DNA of 64,000 nt from contig NZ_JACEMU010000004.1 of the NCBI RefSeq assembly GCF_013868135.1, positions 868,001-932,000 on the forward strand. The letters are read 5' to 3'. The stretch is from Paracoccus sp. S1E-3 (GTDB lineage: Bacteria; Pseudomonadota; Alphaproteobacteria; Rhodobacterales; Rhodobacteraceae). Shown here piece after piece: positions 30,552 through 39,263 of this stretch (positions within the stretch are counted from its first letter, which is position 1; each line of letters begins with the position of its first letter). The translations under genes were made by a program, and so were the position numbers. The notes under the pieces were generated by a model. It was not told the DNA's origin, ran no database searches, and saw nothing but the letters and a program-made list of their open reading frames with translations.

Positions 30552-30974
30552 ATGTTCTCCATCGGTGAGATGTCGCGCCGCACCGGCGTGAAGGTTCCGA
30601 CCATCCGCTATTACGAAGGAATGGGCCTGCTGGCCGCGCCGGAACGGACCGAAGGCAATCAGCGCCGCTACGGCAAGGCGGAAATGGAGAAACTGGGCTT
30701 CATCCGCCACGCCCGCGATCTGGGATTCTCGATCGATGCCATCGCCGCGCTGATTGACCTGCAGAATCACCCCGACCGGTCCTGCCTCGCGGCCAACCAG
30801 ATGGCCTGCGCCCAGTTGGCCGACGTCCGCAGCCGCATCGCCCGCTTGCAGGCGCTGGAAACCGAACTGACCCGCATCGCGGATGGCTGCACCGGCACCG
30901 GCGAGGCGGGGGATTGCTATGTCCTGGCCTCGCTGGCCGATCATGGGCTCTGCGCCGAAGATCACCGCGACTGA
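30552..30974 (+). CDS. MerR family transcriptional regulator, metal-responsive type
   Basis: 140 residues. N-terminal winged helix-turn-helix of the family (FSIGEMSRRTGVKVPTIRYYEGMGLL), then the dimerisation coiled coil (about 75-110). Cysteines C78, C113 and C122 (SC, DGCTG, DCYVL) correspond in spacing to the metal ligands of ZntR/CadR-type sensors; the single-cluster CX2CXCX5C pattern of SoxR is absent. Probably senses a thiophilic or divalent metal. No efflux pump or metallochaperone is adjacent, so its target lies elsewhere or is itself. Confidence 0.82.
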   Translation: MFSIGEMSRRTGVKVPTIRYYEGMGLLAAPERTEGNQRRYGKAEMEKLGFIRHARDLGFSIDAIAALIDLQNHPDRSCLAANQMACAQLADVRSRIARLQALETELTRIADGCTGTGEAGDCYVLASLADHGLCAEDHRD

Positions 30975-31366
30975 CGCGCCCGCGGCTGACGTGTCGGTCC
31001 TGTGCCCCGGCGACGCGTGCTTCCGATCGGCGATTTTGGCTGCATTCCGATGCGGAACAGCACCGCCGCGACATGGCCCGGCCCGCATGGCGCCTGACCC
31101 ATGATTATCGCCGACCCATGTGCCGCGTCACCGAACGCGCGCCCCGGTCCGACGACATCCGCGCCGCGTCCGGGCCTCCGCTCAATCAGGCTGCTGCCCG
31201 GACCGGCAGACGGCACAGATCGGGACCAGCCCCGCCACCTCCGGCCCGCTGATGCAGCATTGCCCGATCCCGCAGAAGCCGGCCGGGATTTAGCCACCAC
31301 ACATCCGCATCGTGGGTTGCGCGACGGGCATCACGCCCGCACTATGCCCCCGGCAGGGAGGATGAG
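30975..31366. other. Non-coding stretch with a Cys-rich mini-frame
   Basis: 392 bases without an assignable gene. On the minus strand, 31182-31289 is an open frame of about 35 codons with no ATG that reads GFCGIGQCC ... VPICAVCRSG before its stop. The Cys spacing (C-X4-CC ... C-X2-C) looks like part of a metal-binding protein, perhaps a remnant. Nothing else seen. Confidence 0.35.
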
Positions 31367-32104
31367 ATGGGCAGAATCCATATCGGCATCGGCGGCTGGA
31401 ATTTCCCCGAATGGCGCAACGGCGTCTTCTACCCCGAAGGGCTGCCCCAACGGCGCGAACTGGAATTCGCCAGCCGCGCCCTGACCAGCATCGAGATCAA
31501 CGCCACCTATTACGGCAGCCAGAAGCCCGAGAGCTTCCAGAAATGGCACGATGAAACGCCCGATGATTTCATCTTCGCCGTCAAGGCCAGCCGCTTCGCC
31601 ACCAATCGCCGGGTGCTGGCCGAAGCCGCCGAAAGCATCCGCCGCTTTCTCGGTTCGGGCATCACCCGGCTGGCGGGCAAGCTTGGCCCGATCAACTGGC
31701 AATTCGCCGAAACCAAGGCATTCGACCCCGCCGATTTCGCCGCCTTTCTGAACCTGTTGCCAGACGAACAGGACGGCACCCCCCTGCGCCACGCGATCGA
31801 GGCCCGCCATGACAGTTTCGCCACCCCTGCCGCCGCCGATCTGTGCCGCGCGCGCAATATCGCGCTGATCCGGTCCGGCGACAGCAAATTCCCGGAAATC
31901 GACGCCGAGACCGCCGATTTCGCCTATCTGCGCATCATGGGTACCGATGACCTGCCGGAGGGCTATGACGAGGCGGGGCTGGCCCGCTGGACCGAGAATG
32001 CCCGGACCATCGGCCGGACCCGCGACCTCTATCTTTACGTGATCTCGGGCACCAAGCGGCGCAATCCGGCGGCCGCGCAAGCGCTGATCGCGCGGCTGGC
32101 CTGA
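31367..32104 (+). CDS. DUF72 domain-containing protein
   Basis: 245-residue member of the DUF72/YecE TIM-barrel-like family: IHIGIGGWNFPEWR-G-FYPEGLPQRRELEFAS at the N-terminus, TSIEINATYYGSQKPESFQKWHDETPDDFIFAVKA following, then FLNLLPDEQDGTPLRHAIEARHDSF and AYLRIMG. Function not known; an endonuclease-like fold has been proposed for relatives. Strong ribosome site (AGGGAGG). Stands alone. Confidence 0.9.
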   Translation: MGRIHIGIGGWNFPEWRNGVFYPEGLPQRRELEFASRALTSIEINATYYGSQKPESFQKWHDETPDDFIFAVKASRFATNRRVLAEAAESIRRFLGSGITRLAGKLGPINWQFAETKAFDPADFAAFLNLLPDEQDGTPLRHAIEARHDSFATPAAADLCRARNIALIRSGDSKFPEIDAETADFAYLRIMGTDDLPEGYDEAGLARWTENARTIGRTRDLYLYVISGTKRRNPAAAQALIARLA

Positions 32105-32917
32105 AGACCGGGCGGTGCGGCCCCGCGGGCGAAGACGGCCCGGATGCCCGCACGACCATCGCCAGCGCCTTGGCCGAGCCATGGCCTTCGCGCCGCCAAC
32201 GGAAAGGCGCAGCTGGAACAGGCTGGAGCGCCTGCCGACACCCGATGCGCGTGTGCGCGGCGGTTGGCTCCGATCATGAAAACGACGCGGCGCTTCTGCC
32301 CACGCCACGCGCGTGGGATAGGGGTGACCCGCTCATGCGCCCGATCAGGCCCGGATCGCCCGGTTGGTTGTAAGCACCTCTGCGGGCATCCATGGGCGCG
32401 GATGTCGGATCTGTCGACATCGTGCAGCCTATCGCCCTGCGGGGTGACAATGATCGGATCCCCTTCCTGACACGCGCGACCGGGTCGGCGCGGGCGGTTC
32501 GTCTCGGCGCGGGCCTGTCCATATCCTTCAGACCATGACCGGATTGCGCTGACCCGGCGCGAGTCTCCGGTCAGCTGCGCTTGCGGCAGGACAGGGGTCC
32601 ATTACGCGAAGGCCGCGCGCCTGCACAGGCGATGCCCAGCATTACGGTCGGGCCGCAGACCATTCCGACTGGAATACCGGATCGCCTTCAGGCGCGGTCT
32701 CCGCAGGTTGTTCGTTTTCGCATTCCCCGTGATCTGGTGGCTGCCCTTCCCGCGCGGAACGGCGCTGCCACATACACCGCGCCTCACCGTGCCCCCTCAA
32801 CCAGCCATCATCCGGCCGCCCCATTCCCTGCGAGGTCGATCACGGTTTGACAACGCGGGCAACACACGGCACCACTTCACATGACAACACCGCGCACCCC
32901 CGAGGAGCCTTCGCAGA
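32105..32917. other. 813-base gene-free stretch
   Basis: No credible coding region on either strand: only short GC-driven frames, no good ribosome sites, no family motifs. A small perfect dyad ATTCC-GACT-GGAAT lies near 32662. A TTGACA box at 32847-32852 could be part of the promoter of the ABM gene but lacks a good -10. The stretch may be decayed DNA. Confidence 0.5.
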
Positions 32918-33253
32918 ATGACCTGTCCCTGCTGCAATGCCGCCCCCGGCAAAGGCCATTACGCCGCCCCGCGCCCCGGTCAGGTCGCGCTGTCGGGGCT
33001 GCTGATCTGCGCCGATCTGGACCAGCTGAAAATCGTGCTGGACCATCTGCGCGCCCATATCGCCGCCAGTCGGGCCGAGCCGGGCTGCCTGTTCTTCGAC
33101 ATCACCCAATCGGACGATCCGCTGATCTGGCGGGTCGAGGAACTGTATACCGACGAGGCCGCACTGGCGGCCCACAAGGCCCGCACCAAAGCCAGCCTCT
33201 GGGCCGAAAAAACGGCGGCGCTGACCCGCGACATCCACCGCATCGACGGCTGA
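32918..33253 (+). CDS. Antibiotic biosynthesis monooxygenase (ABM) domain protein
   Basis: 111 residues. ABM-fold pattern: LSGLLICADLDQLKIVLDHLRAHIAASRAEPGCLFFDITQSDDPLIWRVEELYTDEAALAAHKART, i.e. the ferredoxin-like dimeric barrel of putative quinol monooxygenases (YgiN-like). The N-terminus carries CPCCNAAPGKG, an extra Cys cluster (C3, C5, C6) not usual for the family, possibly a metal site. Confidence 0.78.
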   Translation: MTCPCCNAAPGKGHYAAPRPGQVALSGLLICADLDQLKIVLDHLRAHIAASRAEPGCLFFDITQSDDPLIWRVEELYTDEAALAAHKARTKASLWAEKTAALTRDIHRIDG

Positions 33254-33298
33254 ACCGCGAACGGCCCGCTCTCCGGCGGTCCATCGCAGCTGCGCCCC

Positions 33299-33730
33299 TT
33301 ACCCCGCCAGTCTGCAGATCCGCGCCACCGCAGCGGCATAGCCATCCACCCCCAGCCCGGCAATCACGCCATCGGCGCGTTTGCTGACATAGGAATGGTG
33401 GCGGAACGGTTCGCGCTTGTGGACCTGGCTGATATGAACCTCGATCACCGGCCCTTCAAAGGCGTTCAGGGCGTCCAGAAGCGCGACCGAAGTATGGGTG
33501 AAGGCCCCCGGATTGATGACAATGCCCGCCGCATTCCCGCGCGCCTCGTGGATCCAGTCGATCAGCTGGCCCTCCCAGTTCGACTGCCGCGCATCGACCG
33601 TGAACCCCGAGGCGCAGGCCGCCTGCGCCAGCGCCTCGACATCGGCCAGCGTCTCGTATCCGTAAACCGCCGGCTCGCGCTGCCCCAGCAGGTTCAGGTT
33701 CGGGCCGTTCAGCAACAGAATGGTCGGCAT
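33299..33730 (-). CDS. aroQ: Type II 3-dehydroquinate dehydratase
   Basis: Third step of the shikimate pathway. 143 residues, the dodecameric type II enzyme. Motifs are [21 protein letters not shown] (catalytic Tyr in VYG and Arg in QRE), [55 protein letters not shown] (catalytic His in EVHIS). Start ATG at 33730; longer extension runs into the next gene. Together with the class II DAHP synthase it feeds aromatic amino-acid synthesis. Confidence 0.96.
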   Translation of the reverse strand: MPTILLLNGPNLNLLGQREPAVYGYETLADVEALAQAACASGFTVDARQSNWEGQLIDWIHEARGNAAGIVINPGAFTHTSVALLDALNAFEGPVIEVHISQVHKREPFRHHSYVSKRADGVIAGLGVDGYAAAVARICRLAG

Positions 33731-33740
33731 GGTCTCTCCC

Positions 33741-34187
33741 TCAGCCCAGATCGCGCTGATATTTGATGAAGGGCGTGCGCGCCGCAACCCGATCATACAG
33801 CATCCGCGCGGCATAATTGTCTTCGGCCGTCAGCCAATAGAGATTGGCTGCCCCCCGCGCCTGCGCCGCATCGGCCACCGCCTCGATCAGCGCCCGCGCC
33901 ACCCCGCGCCCGCGCGCCTCGGGCAAGGTGAACAGGTCCTGCAGGTAACAAACCCCCTCGGGGCGCCACAGGTTCGGGTGAAAGACGTAATGCGTCAGCC
34001 CCAGCAGCCGGCCGTCATCATCGGCGACAAAGCCCTGAAACTCTCCGGCCGCCCCCGAAATCAACCGCCCGAACGCCAGGTCAAAGAACGCCTGGGGCCG
34101 ATCGGGGTAGCCATAAAATGCCTGATATCCTGCCCAAAGCCCCTGCCACTGGTCGCGGTCGCCCGTCTCGATCGCCCTGATCCGCAT
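33741..34187 (-). CDS. GNAT family N-acetyltransferase
   Basis: 148 residues. GNAT core LYRLEDLFTL-like ([31 protein letters not shown]), with R-G-X-G-V/A acetyl-CoA loop, and [22 protein letters not shown] near the C-terminus. Substrate unknown. Start ATG 34187 gives the usual [10 protein letters not shown] beginning. Sits between a dispersed repeat and aroQ, 10 bases before aroQ, so the two are probably co-transcribed. Confidence 0.87.
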   Translation of the reverse strand: MRIRAIETGDRDQWQGLWAGYQAFYGYPDRPQAFFDLAFGRLISGAAGEFQGFVADDDGRLLGLTHYVFHPNLWRPEGVCYLQDLFTLPEARGRGVARALIEAVADAAQARGAANLYWLTAEDNYAARMLYDRVAARTPFIKYQRDLG

Positions 34188-34201
34188 GATATCTCTTTCG
34201 C

Positions 34202-34242
34202 TCTGGCCCAAATATCCCGGGGGTCAGGGGGCGGCGCCCCCT
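34202..34242. repeat. Dispersed intergenic repeat, copy 1
   Basis: A 23-base run beginning TCTGGCCCAAATATCCCGGG (34202-34224) is identical to the reverse complement of 51796-51818. It is followed by an AGGGGGC-GGC-GCCCCCT hairpin-like part; copy 2 has a similar AGGGGGC/GCCCCCT dyad. Located between the GNAT and MoxR genes, outside coding sequence. Confidence 0.75.
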
Positions 34243-34243
34243 G

Positions 34244-35083
34244 TCAGCCTTTCCGCCGGGCGATGAAGGCCAATTTCTCGAACAGGGACACGTCCTGCTC
34301 GTTCTTCAGCAGCGCCCCGTGCAGTTTCGGCAGCATTTCGCCGGGCGCCTTCTTCAGATCCTCGGGCGACAGATCTTCGGCCAGGATCAGCTTCAGCCAG
34401 TCCAGCAGCTCGGAGGTCGAGGGCTTCTTCTTCAGCCCCGGCACCTCGCGGACCTCGAAGAACTGGCTCAGCGCCTCCTCCAGCAGGCGCGGCTTCAGGC
34501 CGGGGTAATGGACCTCGACGATCTGCTTCAGCACCGCAGCATCGGGGAATCGGATGTAATGGAAGAAGCAGCGGCGCAGGAAGGCGTCCGGCAGCTCCTT
34601 TTCATTGTTCGAGGTGATGATGACCACCGGCCGGTGGACCGCCCGCACTGTCTCGCCGGTCTCATAGACGTGGAACTCCATCCGGTCGAGTTCCTGCAAC
34701 AGGTCGTTCGGGAATTCGATATCGGCCTTGTCGATCTCGTCGATCAGCAGCACCACCTTGCCGGGCGCCTCGAACGCGTCCCACAGCTTGCCCTTGCGGA
34801 TGTAATTGGCGACCTCATGGACCCGCGCCTCGCCCAGCTGGCTGTCGCGCAGCCGGCTGACGGCGTCGTATTCATACAGCCCCTGCTGGGCCTTGGTGGT
34901 CGATTTGATGTTCCATTCCACCATCGGCAGCCCCAACGAGGCGGCCACCTGCCGCGCCAGTTCGGTCTTGCCCGTCCCCGGCTCGCCCTTCACCAGCAGG
35001 GGCCGCTCGAGGGTGACGGCGGCATTCACGGCGATGGCCAGATCGGGCGGCGCCACATAGCTGTCGGTGGATGAAAAACGCAT
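34244..35083 (-). CDS. MoxR-family AAA+ ATPase
   Basis: 279 residues. Walker A GEPGTGKTELA (residues about 36-46), Walker B VVLLIDEIDKAD, sensor 1 VVIITSNNEKELPDAFLRRCFF and arginine finger in the RRC region. MoxR ATPases act as chaperones that insert metals or assemble partner complexes, often with a VWA protein encoded next to them. Here the neighbour is a GNAT gene and no VWA protein is present in the window. Start ATG at 35083; an extension upstream is not supported. Confidence 0.88.
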   Translation of the reverse strand: MRFSSTDSYVAPPDLAIAVNAAVTLERPLLVKGEPGTGKTELARQVAASLGLPMVEWNIKSTTKAQQGLYEYDAVSRLRDSQLGEARVHEVANYIRKGKLWDAFEAPGKVVLLIDEIDKADIEFPNDLLQELDRMEFHVYETGETVRAVHRPVVIITSNNEKELPDAFLRRCFFHYIRFPDAAVLKQIVEVHYPGLKPRLLEEALSQFFEVREVPGLKKKPSTSELLDWLKLILAEDLSPEDLKKAPGEMLPKLHGALLKNEQDVSLFEKLAFIARRKG

Positions 35084-35247
35084 TCCGGCTTCCTTTATCT
35101 GCGCCGCGACCCTATCCGGGCCGGCGCAGGGCGGCAAGAATTCTCGGCGCAAAGGAACAGCGTTCAGGGTAGTGACAACCCCCAGCGCATCCGCTAATGG
35201 GGGCGCAACGGGCCGGGGAACAGGCACCCCGATCTGTCGGAGGACGC

Positions 35248-35670
35248 ATGAAACCGCAGATTTTCCTGCCAGATGATTATCGCCCAGCAGAAGACGAGCC
35301 GTTCATGAACGATCGTCAGCTGGAATATTTCCGCCGCAAGCTGGAGGCCTGGAAGGCCGAACTGCTGGAGCAATCCGCCGAGACCCTGGAAGGCTTGCAG
35401 GACAGCGCGCGCAACGTGCCGGACCTTGCCGACCGCGCATCCGAAGAAACCGACCGCGCGTTGGAACTTCGGACCCGCGACCGTCAGCGCAAGCTGGTCG
35501 GCAAGATCGACGCGGCGCTGCGCCGGATCGTGAATGGTGAATATGGTTACTGTGAAGTCACCGGGGAACCGATCAGCCTGAAGCGGCTGGACGCGCGCCC
35601 CATCGCCACCATGACCGTCGCCGCGCAGGAAAAGCACGAACGCCGCGAGCGCGTCCACCGCGACGACTGA
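35248..35670 (+). CDS. dksA: DksA/TraR family RNA-polymerase-binding regulator
   Basis: 140 residues. The coiled-coil (about 25-95) carries ASEETDRALELRTRDRQRKL and the tip region DLADRASEETDR. The C-terminal zinc-finger region reads YGYCEVTGEPISLKRLDARPIATMTVAAQEKHE: only one Cys remains of the four in E. coli DksA. A functional single-Cys DksA is known in Rhodobacter sphaeroides, so this is probably a true regulator of rRNA and amino-acid promoters that acts with ppGpp. Good ribosome site (GGAGG). Confidence 0.88.
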   Translation: MKPQIFLPDDYRPAEDEPFMNDRQLEYFRRKLEAWKAELLEQSAETLEGLQDSARNVPDLADRASEETDRALELRTRDRQRKLVGKIDAALRRIVNGEYGYCEVTGEPISLKRLDARPIATMTVAAQEKHERRERVHRDD

Positions 35671-35731
35671 TCGCATCGCGGCCGGCGCGGCCCCGGTCTA
35701 CCCTGCCGGCCTTTCAGAAGGAGAGGTCGTC

Positions 35732-36859
35732 ATGGGCCATCTGACGCATCGCGACATCACCATCATCGGCGCCGGCGTGGCCGGGCTGACCGTGGCCGCC
35801 GCATTGGCGCAGCGCGGCGCGCATGTCCGCGTGCTGGAGCGTGCGGATGCCCTGCGTGAGGTCGGCGCCGGGCTGCAGATTTCGCCCAACGCCGGGCGCG
35901 TGCTGGAAGCCTTGGGCCTTTCCGCGCCGCTCGATGCCGTGTCCGTGCGCTCGGAAGGGGTGGTTCTGCATGACAGCCATGGCCGGCAGGTCGCCGCCAT
36001 GCCGCTCGCCCGCCGCCGCCCCGATGCCGCCTTCCGCCTGATCCACCGCGCCCGCCTGATCGAGCTGCTGGAACGCGCTGCCCGCGATGCCGGCGCCGAA
36101 ATCACCCTTGATTCGCCGGTTACCGACCTGCCCGATGCGCCGCTGCTGATCGGCGCCGACGGCCTGCACAGCCGCGTCCGCGCCGCGCTGAATGGTCCCC
36201 AGACCCCTTTCTTCACCGGCCAGACCGCCTGGCGGGCGCTGATCCCCGACGGCGCCGCCGACCCCTTTGCCCGCGTTTTCATGGGACCGGGGCGTCACCT
36301 CGTCAGCTATCCGCTGGGCGCGGGCCTGCGCAATATCGTGGGGGTGATGGAACGCCCCGACTGGACGGCTGAGGGCTGGTCGCATGAAGACGACCCCGAC
36401 CATCTGCGCGCCGCCTTCGGGCGTTTCGGCGGCCCTGTGCCGGGCTGGCTGGCGCAGTTGCAGCGCGTCGGCGTCTGGGGGCTGTTCCGCCACCCGATCG
36501 CCGCGCGCTGGCAGGATGGCCGACGCGTCATTCTGGGCGATGCCGTCCATCCCACGCTGCCCTTCATGGCGCAGGGCGCGGTCATGGCTATCGAGGACGC
36601 CTGGGTCCTGACCGAATGTCTGGACCGAATCGCCGATCAGGCGGCCGCATTGGCCCGCTATCAGGCCGCGCGCGCGCCCCGCGTCGCCCGCGTGGTCGCG
36701 GCTGCCAATGCCAATGCCCGCAACTATCACCTCTCGGGGCCGCAGCGGCTGATCGGCCATGCGGGGCTGCGGGCGATTTCCCGGCTGGCGCCGGGGGTTC
36801 TGCTGGGGAAATTCGACTGGATCTATGATTATGATCCGCTGGCCGAGCGGATTTCCTGA
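35732..36859 (+). CDS. FAD-dependent aromatic-hydroxylase-type monooxygenase
   Basis: 375 residues of the flavin monooxygenase family. GXGXXG motif IIGAGVAGLTVAAALAQRG (residues about 10-28), the DG motif LIGADGLHSRVR, and the GD motif RVILGDAVHPTLPFMAQGAVMAIEDA. Resembles salicylate hydroxylase-like and 6-hydroxynicotinate-type enzymes, but the substrate is not readable. Preceded by AAGGAGAGG. Follows the dksA gene by 61 bases; convergent with glmM. Confidence 0.88.
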   Translation: MGHLTHRDITIIGAGVAGLTVAAALAQRGAHVRVLERADALREVGAGLQISPNAGRVLEALGLSAPLDAVSVRSEGVVLHDSHGRQVAAMPLARRRPDAAFRLIHRARLIELLERAARDAGAEITLDSPVTDLPDAPLLIGADGLHSRVRAALNGPQTPFFTGQTAWRALIPDGAADPFARVFMGPGRHLVSYPLGAGLRNIVGVMERPDWTAEGWSHEDDPDHLRAAFGRFGGPVPGWLAQLQRVGVWGLFRHPIAARWQDGRRVILGDAVHPTLPFMAQGAVMAIEDAWVLTECLDRIADQAAALARYQAARAPRVARVVAAANANARNYHLSGPQRLIGHAGLRAISRLAPGVLLGKFDWIYDYDPLAERIS

Positions 36860-36888
36860 CCCCGGACGAGGTCGGAAACCCGGCAGAA

Positions 36889-36921
36889 AGGCCGCGCCCG
36901 AACGATTCGTCGGCGCGGCCT
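36889..36921. terminator. Hairpin between converging genes
   Basis: AGGCCGCGCC (36889-36898) pairs perfectly with GGCGCGGCCT (36912-36921); inner CGAA-CGA-TTCG pairs as well. No T-run, so a factor-dependent or shared transcription barrier for the FAD monooxygenase gene and glmM. Confidence 0.5.
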
Positions 36922-36942
36922 CAGATCCTGAAGGCGCGGAAC

Positions 36943-38286
36943 TCAGACCGCGTCCTGCACCGCGCCCACGATGCTGTCGACGACCTCGCGCAGGACGACC
37001 TCGTCCTCGGCCTCGGCCATGACCCGGATCAGCGGCTCGGTGCCCGATTTGCGGATCAGCACCCGGCCGGTGCCGTTCAGCCGCGTCTCGCCCGCCGCAA
37101 TGGCCTGCTGAACCGTGCCGGCCGCCAGCGGATCGGCGCCCGCGGCATAGCGGACATTCTTCAGCATCTGCGGCACCGGGTCGAACTGATGGACCAGTTC
37201 CGACGCGCTGCGCCCGGTATCGGCCATCGCCGCCAGGAATTGCAGCCCGGCGATCAGCCCGTCGCCGGTGGTGGCGTAATCGGTCATCACGATATGGCCC
37301 GATTGCTCGCCGCCGAGGTTGAAGCCGCCCTCGCGCATCCGTTCGACCACATAGCGGTCGCCGACCTTGGTGCGCTCCAGACGCAGGCCCCGACCCTGCA
37401 GAAAACGCTCCAGCCCCAGATTCGACATCACCGTCGCCACCAGCGCCCCGCCGTTCAGCCGGCCCTGTTCGGCCCAACGCCCGGCCAGCAGCGCCATCAG
37501 CTGGTCGCCATCGGCCACCCGGCCCTTGTCGTCAATGACCATGATCCGATCGGCATCACCGTCCAGGCAAATCCCCAGATCGGCGCGGTGGTCCAGCACC
37601 GCCTGGGCCGCCGCCTCGGGATGGGTCGAGCCGACGCCATCATTGATATTGCGCCCGTCAGGATCGATGCCGATGCCCACGACCTCGGCCCCCAGCTCAT
37701 AGAGCACATCCGGCGCGGCGCGGTAAGCGGCGCCATTGGCGCAGTCGATCACCACCTTCAACCCGTCCAGCCGCTGACCGGCGGGCAGCGTGGTCTTTGC
37801 ATATTCGACGTAGCGCCCGCGCGCATCGTCGATACGCCTTGCGCGGCCGATATTCTGCGGCTCGGCCGGGCGGATCTGACCCGCGACGATGCGCTCGATC
37901 TCGGCCTCGGCATCGTCCGACAGCTTGTAGCCATCGGGTCCGAAGAACTTGATGCCGTTATCATCCGCCGGGTTGTGGCTGGCCGAGATCATGATCCCCA
38001 GATCCGCCCGCATGGAGCGGGTCAGAAACCCCACCGCCGGCGTCGGCACCGGCCCCAGCAGCAGCACATTCATGCCGGTGCTGGTCAGCCCGGCGGTCAG
38101 TGCGTTTTCCAGCATATAGCCCGACAGCCGCGTGTCCTTGCCGATCACCACCCGATGTCCGTTGCGACCGTCGCGGCGGAAGTACCGCCCCGCCGCCGCG
38201 CCCAGCCGCAGCGCCATTTCCGCCGTCATCGGGTCGGTATTGGCCCGGCCCCTGACCCCGTCCGTCCCGAAAAGCTTCCGCGTCAT
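36943..38286 (-). CDS. glmM: Phosphoglucosamine mutase
   Basis: Isomerises glucosamine-6-phosphate to glucosamine-1-phosphate for peptidoglycan and LPS synthesis. 447 residues. Phosphoserine site S103 in ISASHNP, metal loop [13 protein letters not shown], sugar-binding GEQSGHIV, phosphate-binding [12 protein letters not shown]. Start overlaps the folP stop (ATGA). The folB-folP-glmM order is typical of Alphaproteobacteria. Confidence 0.97.
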   Translation of the reverse strand: MTRKLFGTDGVRGRANTDPMTAEMALRLGAAAGRYFRRDGRNGHRVVIGKDTRLSGYMLENALTAGLTSTGMNVLLLGPVPTPAVGFLTRSMRADLGIMISASHNPADDNGIKFFGPDGYKLSDDAEAEIERIVAGQIRPAEPQNIGRARRIDDARGRYVEYAKTTLPAGQRLDGLKVVIDCANGAAYRAAPDVLYELGAEVVGIGIDPDGRNINDGVGSTHPEAAAQAVLDHRADLGICLDGDADRIMVIDDKGRVADGDQLMALLAGRWAEQGRLNGGALVATVMSNLGLERFLQGRGLRLERTKVGDRYVVERMREGGFNLGGEQSGHIVMTDYATTGDGLIAGLQFLAAMADTGRSASELVHQFDPVPQMLKNVRYAAGADPLAAGTVQQAIAAGETRLNGTGRVLIRKSGTEPLIRVMAEAEDEVVLREVVDSIVGAVQDAV

Positions 38287-39263
38287 CGTCCCGTCCTTTC
38301 CGTCACAGCGCGCCACAGTGCCAGTCCCTGCACCGCGGCCGCCACATCATGTACCCGATGCATCTGCACCCCCTGCCCCACCGAAGCAAGCGTGACGGCG
38401 AGTGTTCCCGGCATTCTTTCGCGCGGCGCGGGCTGGGCCGCGATCTCGCCGATGAAGCGCTTGCGCGACACGCCCAGCAAAATCCCGCAGCCAAGGCCGT
38501 GAAACAGGCTGATCCGGTTCAGGATCGCCAGATTGTGGTCCAGCGTCTTGCCAAAGCCGATGCCCGGATCGACCACGATGCGCGCGCGCGCGATGCCCGC
38601 CGCCTCGGCCCGCGCGATGCGGGCGGCGAGCGCGTCATAGACGTCCAGCAGCACATCCTCATAGCGCGGATCGTCCTGCATCGTCGCGGGCACGCCCTGC
38701 GCATGCATCAGGCAGACCGGCGCGCCGCTCTCTGCGGCCAGGGCCGCCAGCGCGGGGTCGAAATCAAAGCCCGAGACATCGTTGATCAGCCCCGCCCCCG
38801 CCGCAAGCGCCGCCCGCGCCACCTGAGCCTTGCGTGTATCGACCGAGATCGGCCTTTCGCGCAGCGCCGCGATCACCGGCACCACGCGGGCAATTTCCTC
38901 GGCCACATCGACCTCATCGGCACCTGGCCGGGTCGATTCGCCACCGATATCCAGCAGATCTGCGCCTTGCGCGATCAGCTCACGTCCGTGCGCGATCCCG
39001 TCATAGCTGCCGCCATCGGAGAAGCTGTCAGGCGTCGCATTCACGATTCCCATGACCGAGGGCCGGTCCAACCCCACACCCATGACGGGCGCGCGCAGGG
39101 CAGTCAGCGCGGACAGCACTTCGGGCGGGGCCGCCTCGGCCGGCAGGATGCGCGCAGGAACGCCGCCACGCTCCAGCCGTTCGAGGCGCGAGAACCGCAG
39201 CCAGCCGCCCGCCAGCGGCAGCGCGCCGCCCTCCTCGGGGATGGGACGCCAATAGACGCTCAT
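38283..39263 (-). CDS. folP: Dihydropteroate synthase
   Basis: Couples para-aminobenzoate to the pterin; the sulfonamide target. 326 residues. [18 protein letters not shown] (pterin/pyrophosphate loop) and [16 protein letters not shown] (loop with Arg/Ser), then [22 protein letters not shown] and [16 protein letters not shown]. The protein has about 50 extra N-terminal residues compared with E. coli FolP ([17 protein letters not shown]); the start is supported by overlap with folB (ATGA). Confidence 0.96.
   Translation of the reverse strand: MSVYWRPIPEEGGALPLAGGWLRFSRLERLERGGVPARILPAEAAPPEVLSALTALRAPVMGVGLDRPSVMGIVNATPDSFSDGGSYDGIAHGRELIAQGADLLDIGGESTRPGADEVDVAEEIARVVPVIAALRERPISVDTRKAQVARAALAAGAGLINDVSGFDFDPALAALAAESGAPVCLMHAQGVPATMQDDPRYEDVLLDVYDALAARIARAEAAGIARARIVVDPGIGFGKTLDHNLAILNRISLFHGLGCGILLGVSRKRFIGEIAAQPAPRERMPGTLAVTLASVGQGVQMHRVHDVAAAVQGLALWRAVTERTGR

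Noticed and set aside
32412..32430. ATGTCGGATCTGTCGACAT, a near-perfect inverted repeat in the 813-base gap
   Set aside because: Alone it is not evidence of a gene or regulator, since there is no promoter or gene beside it.
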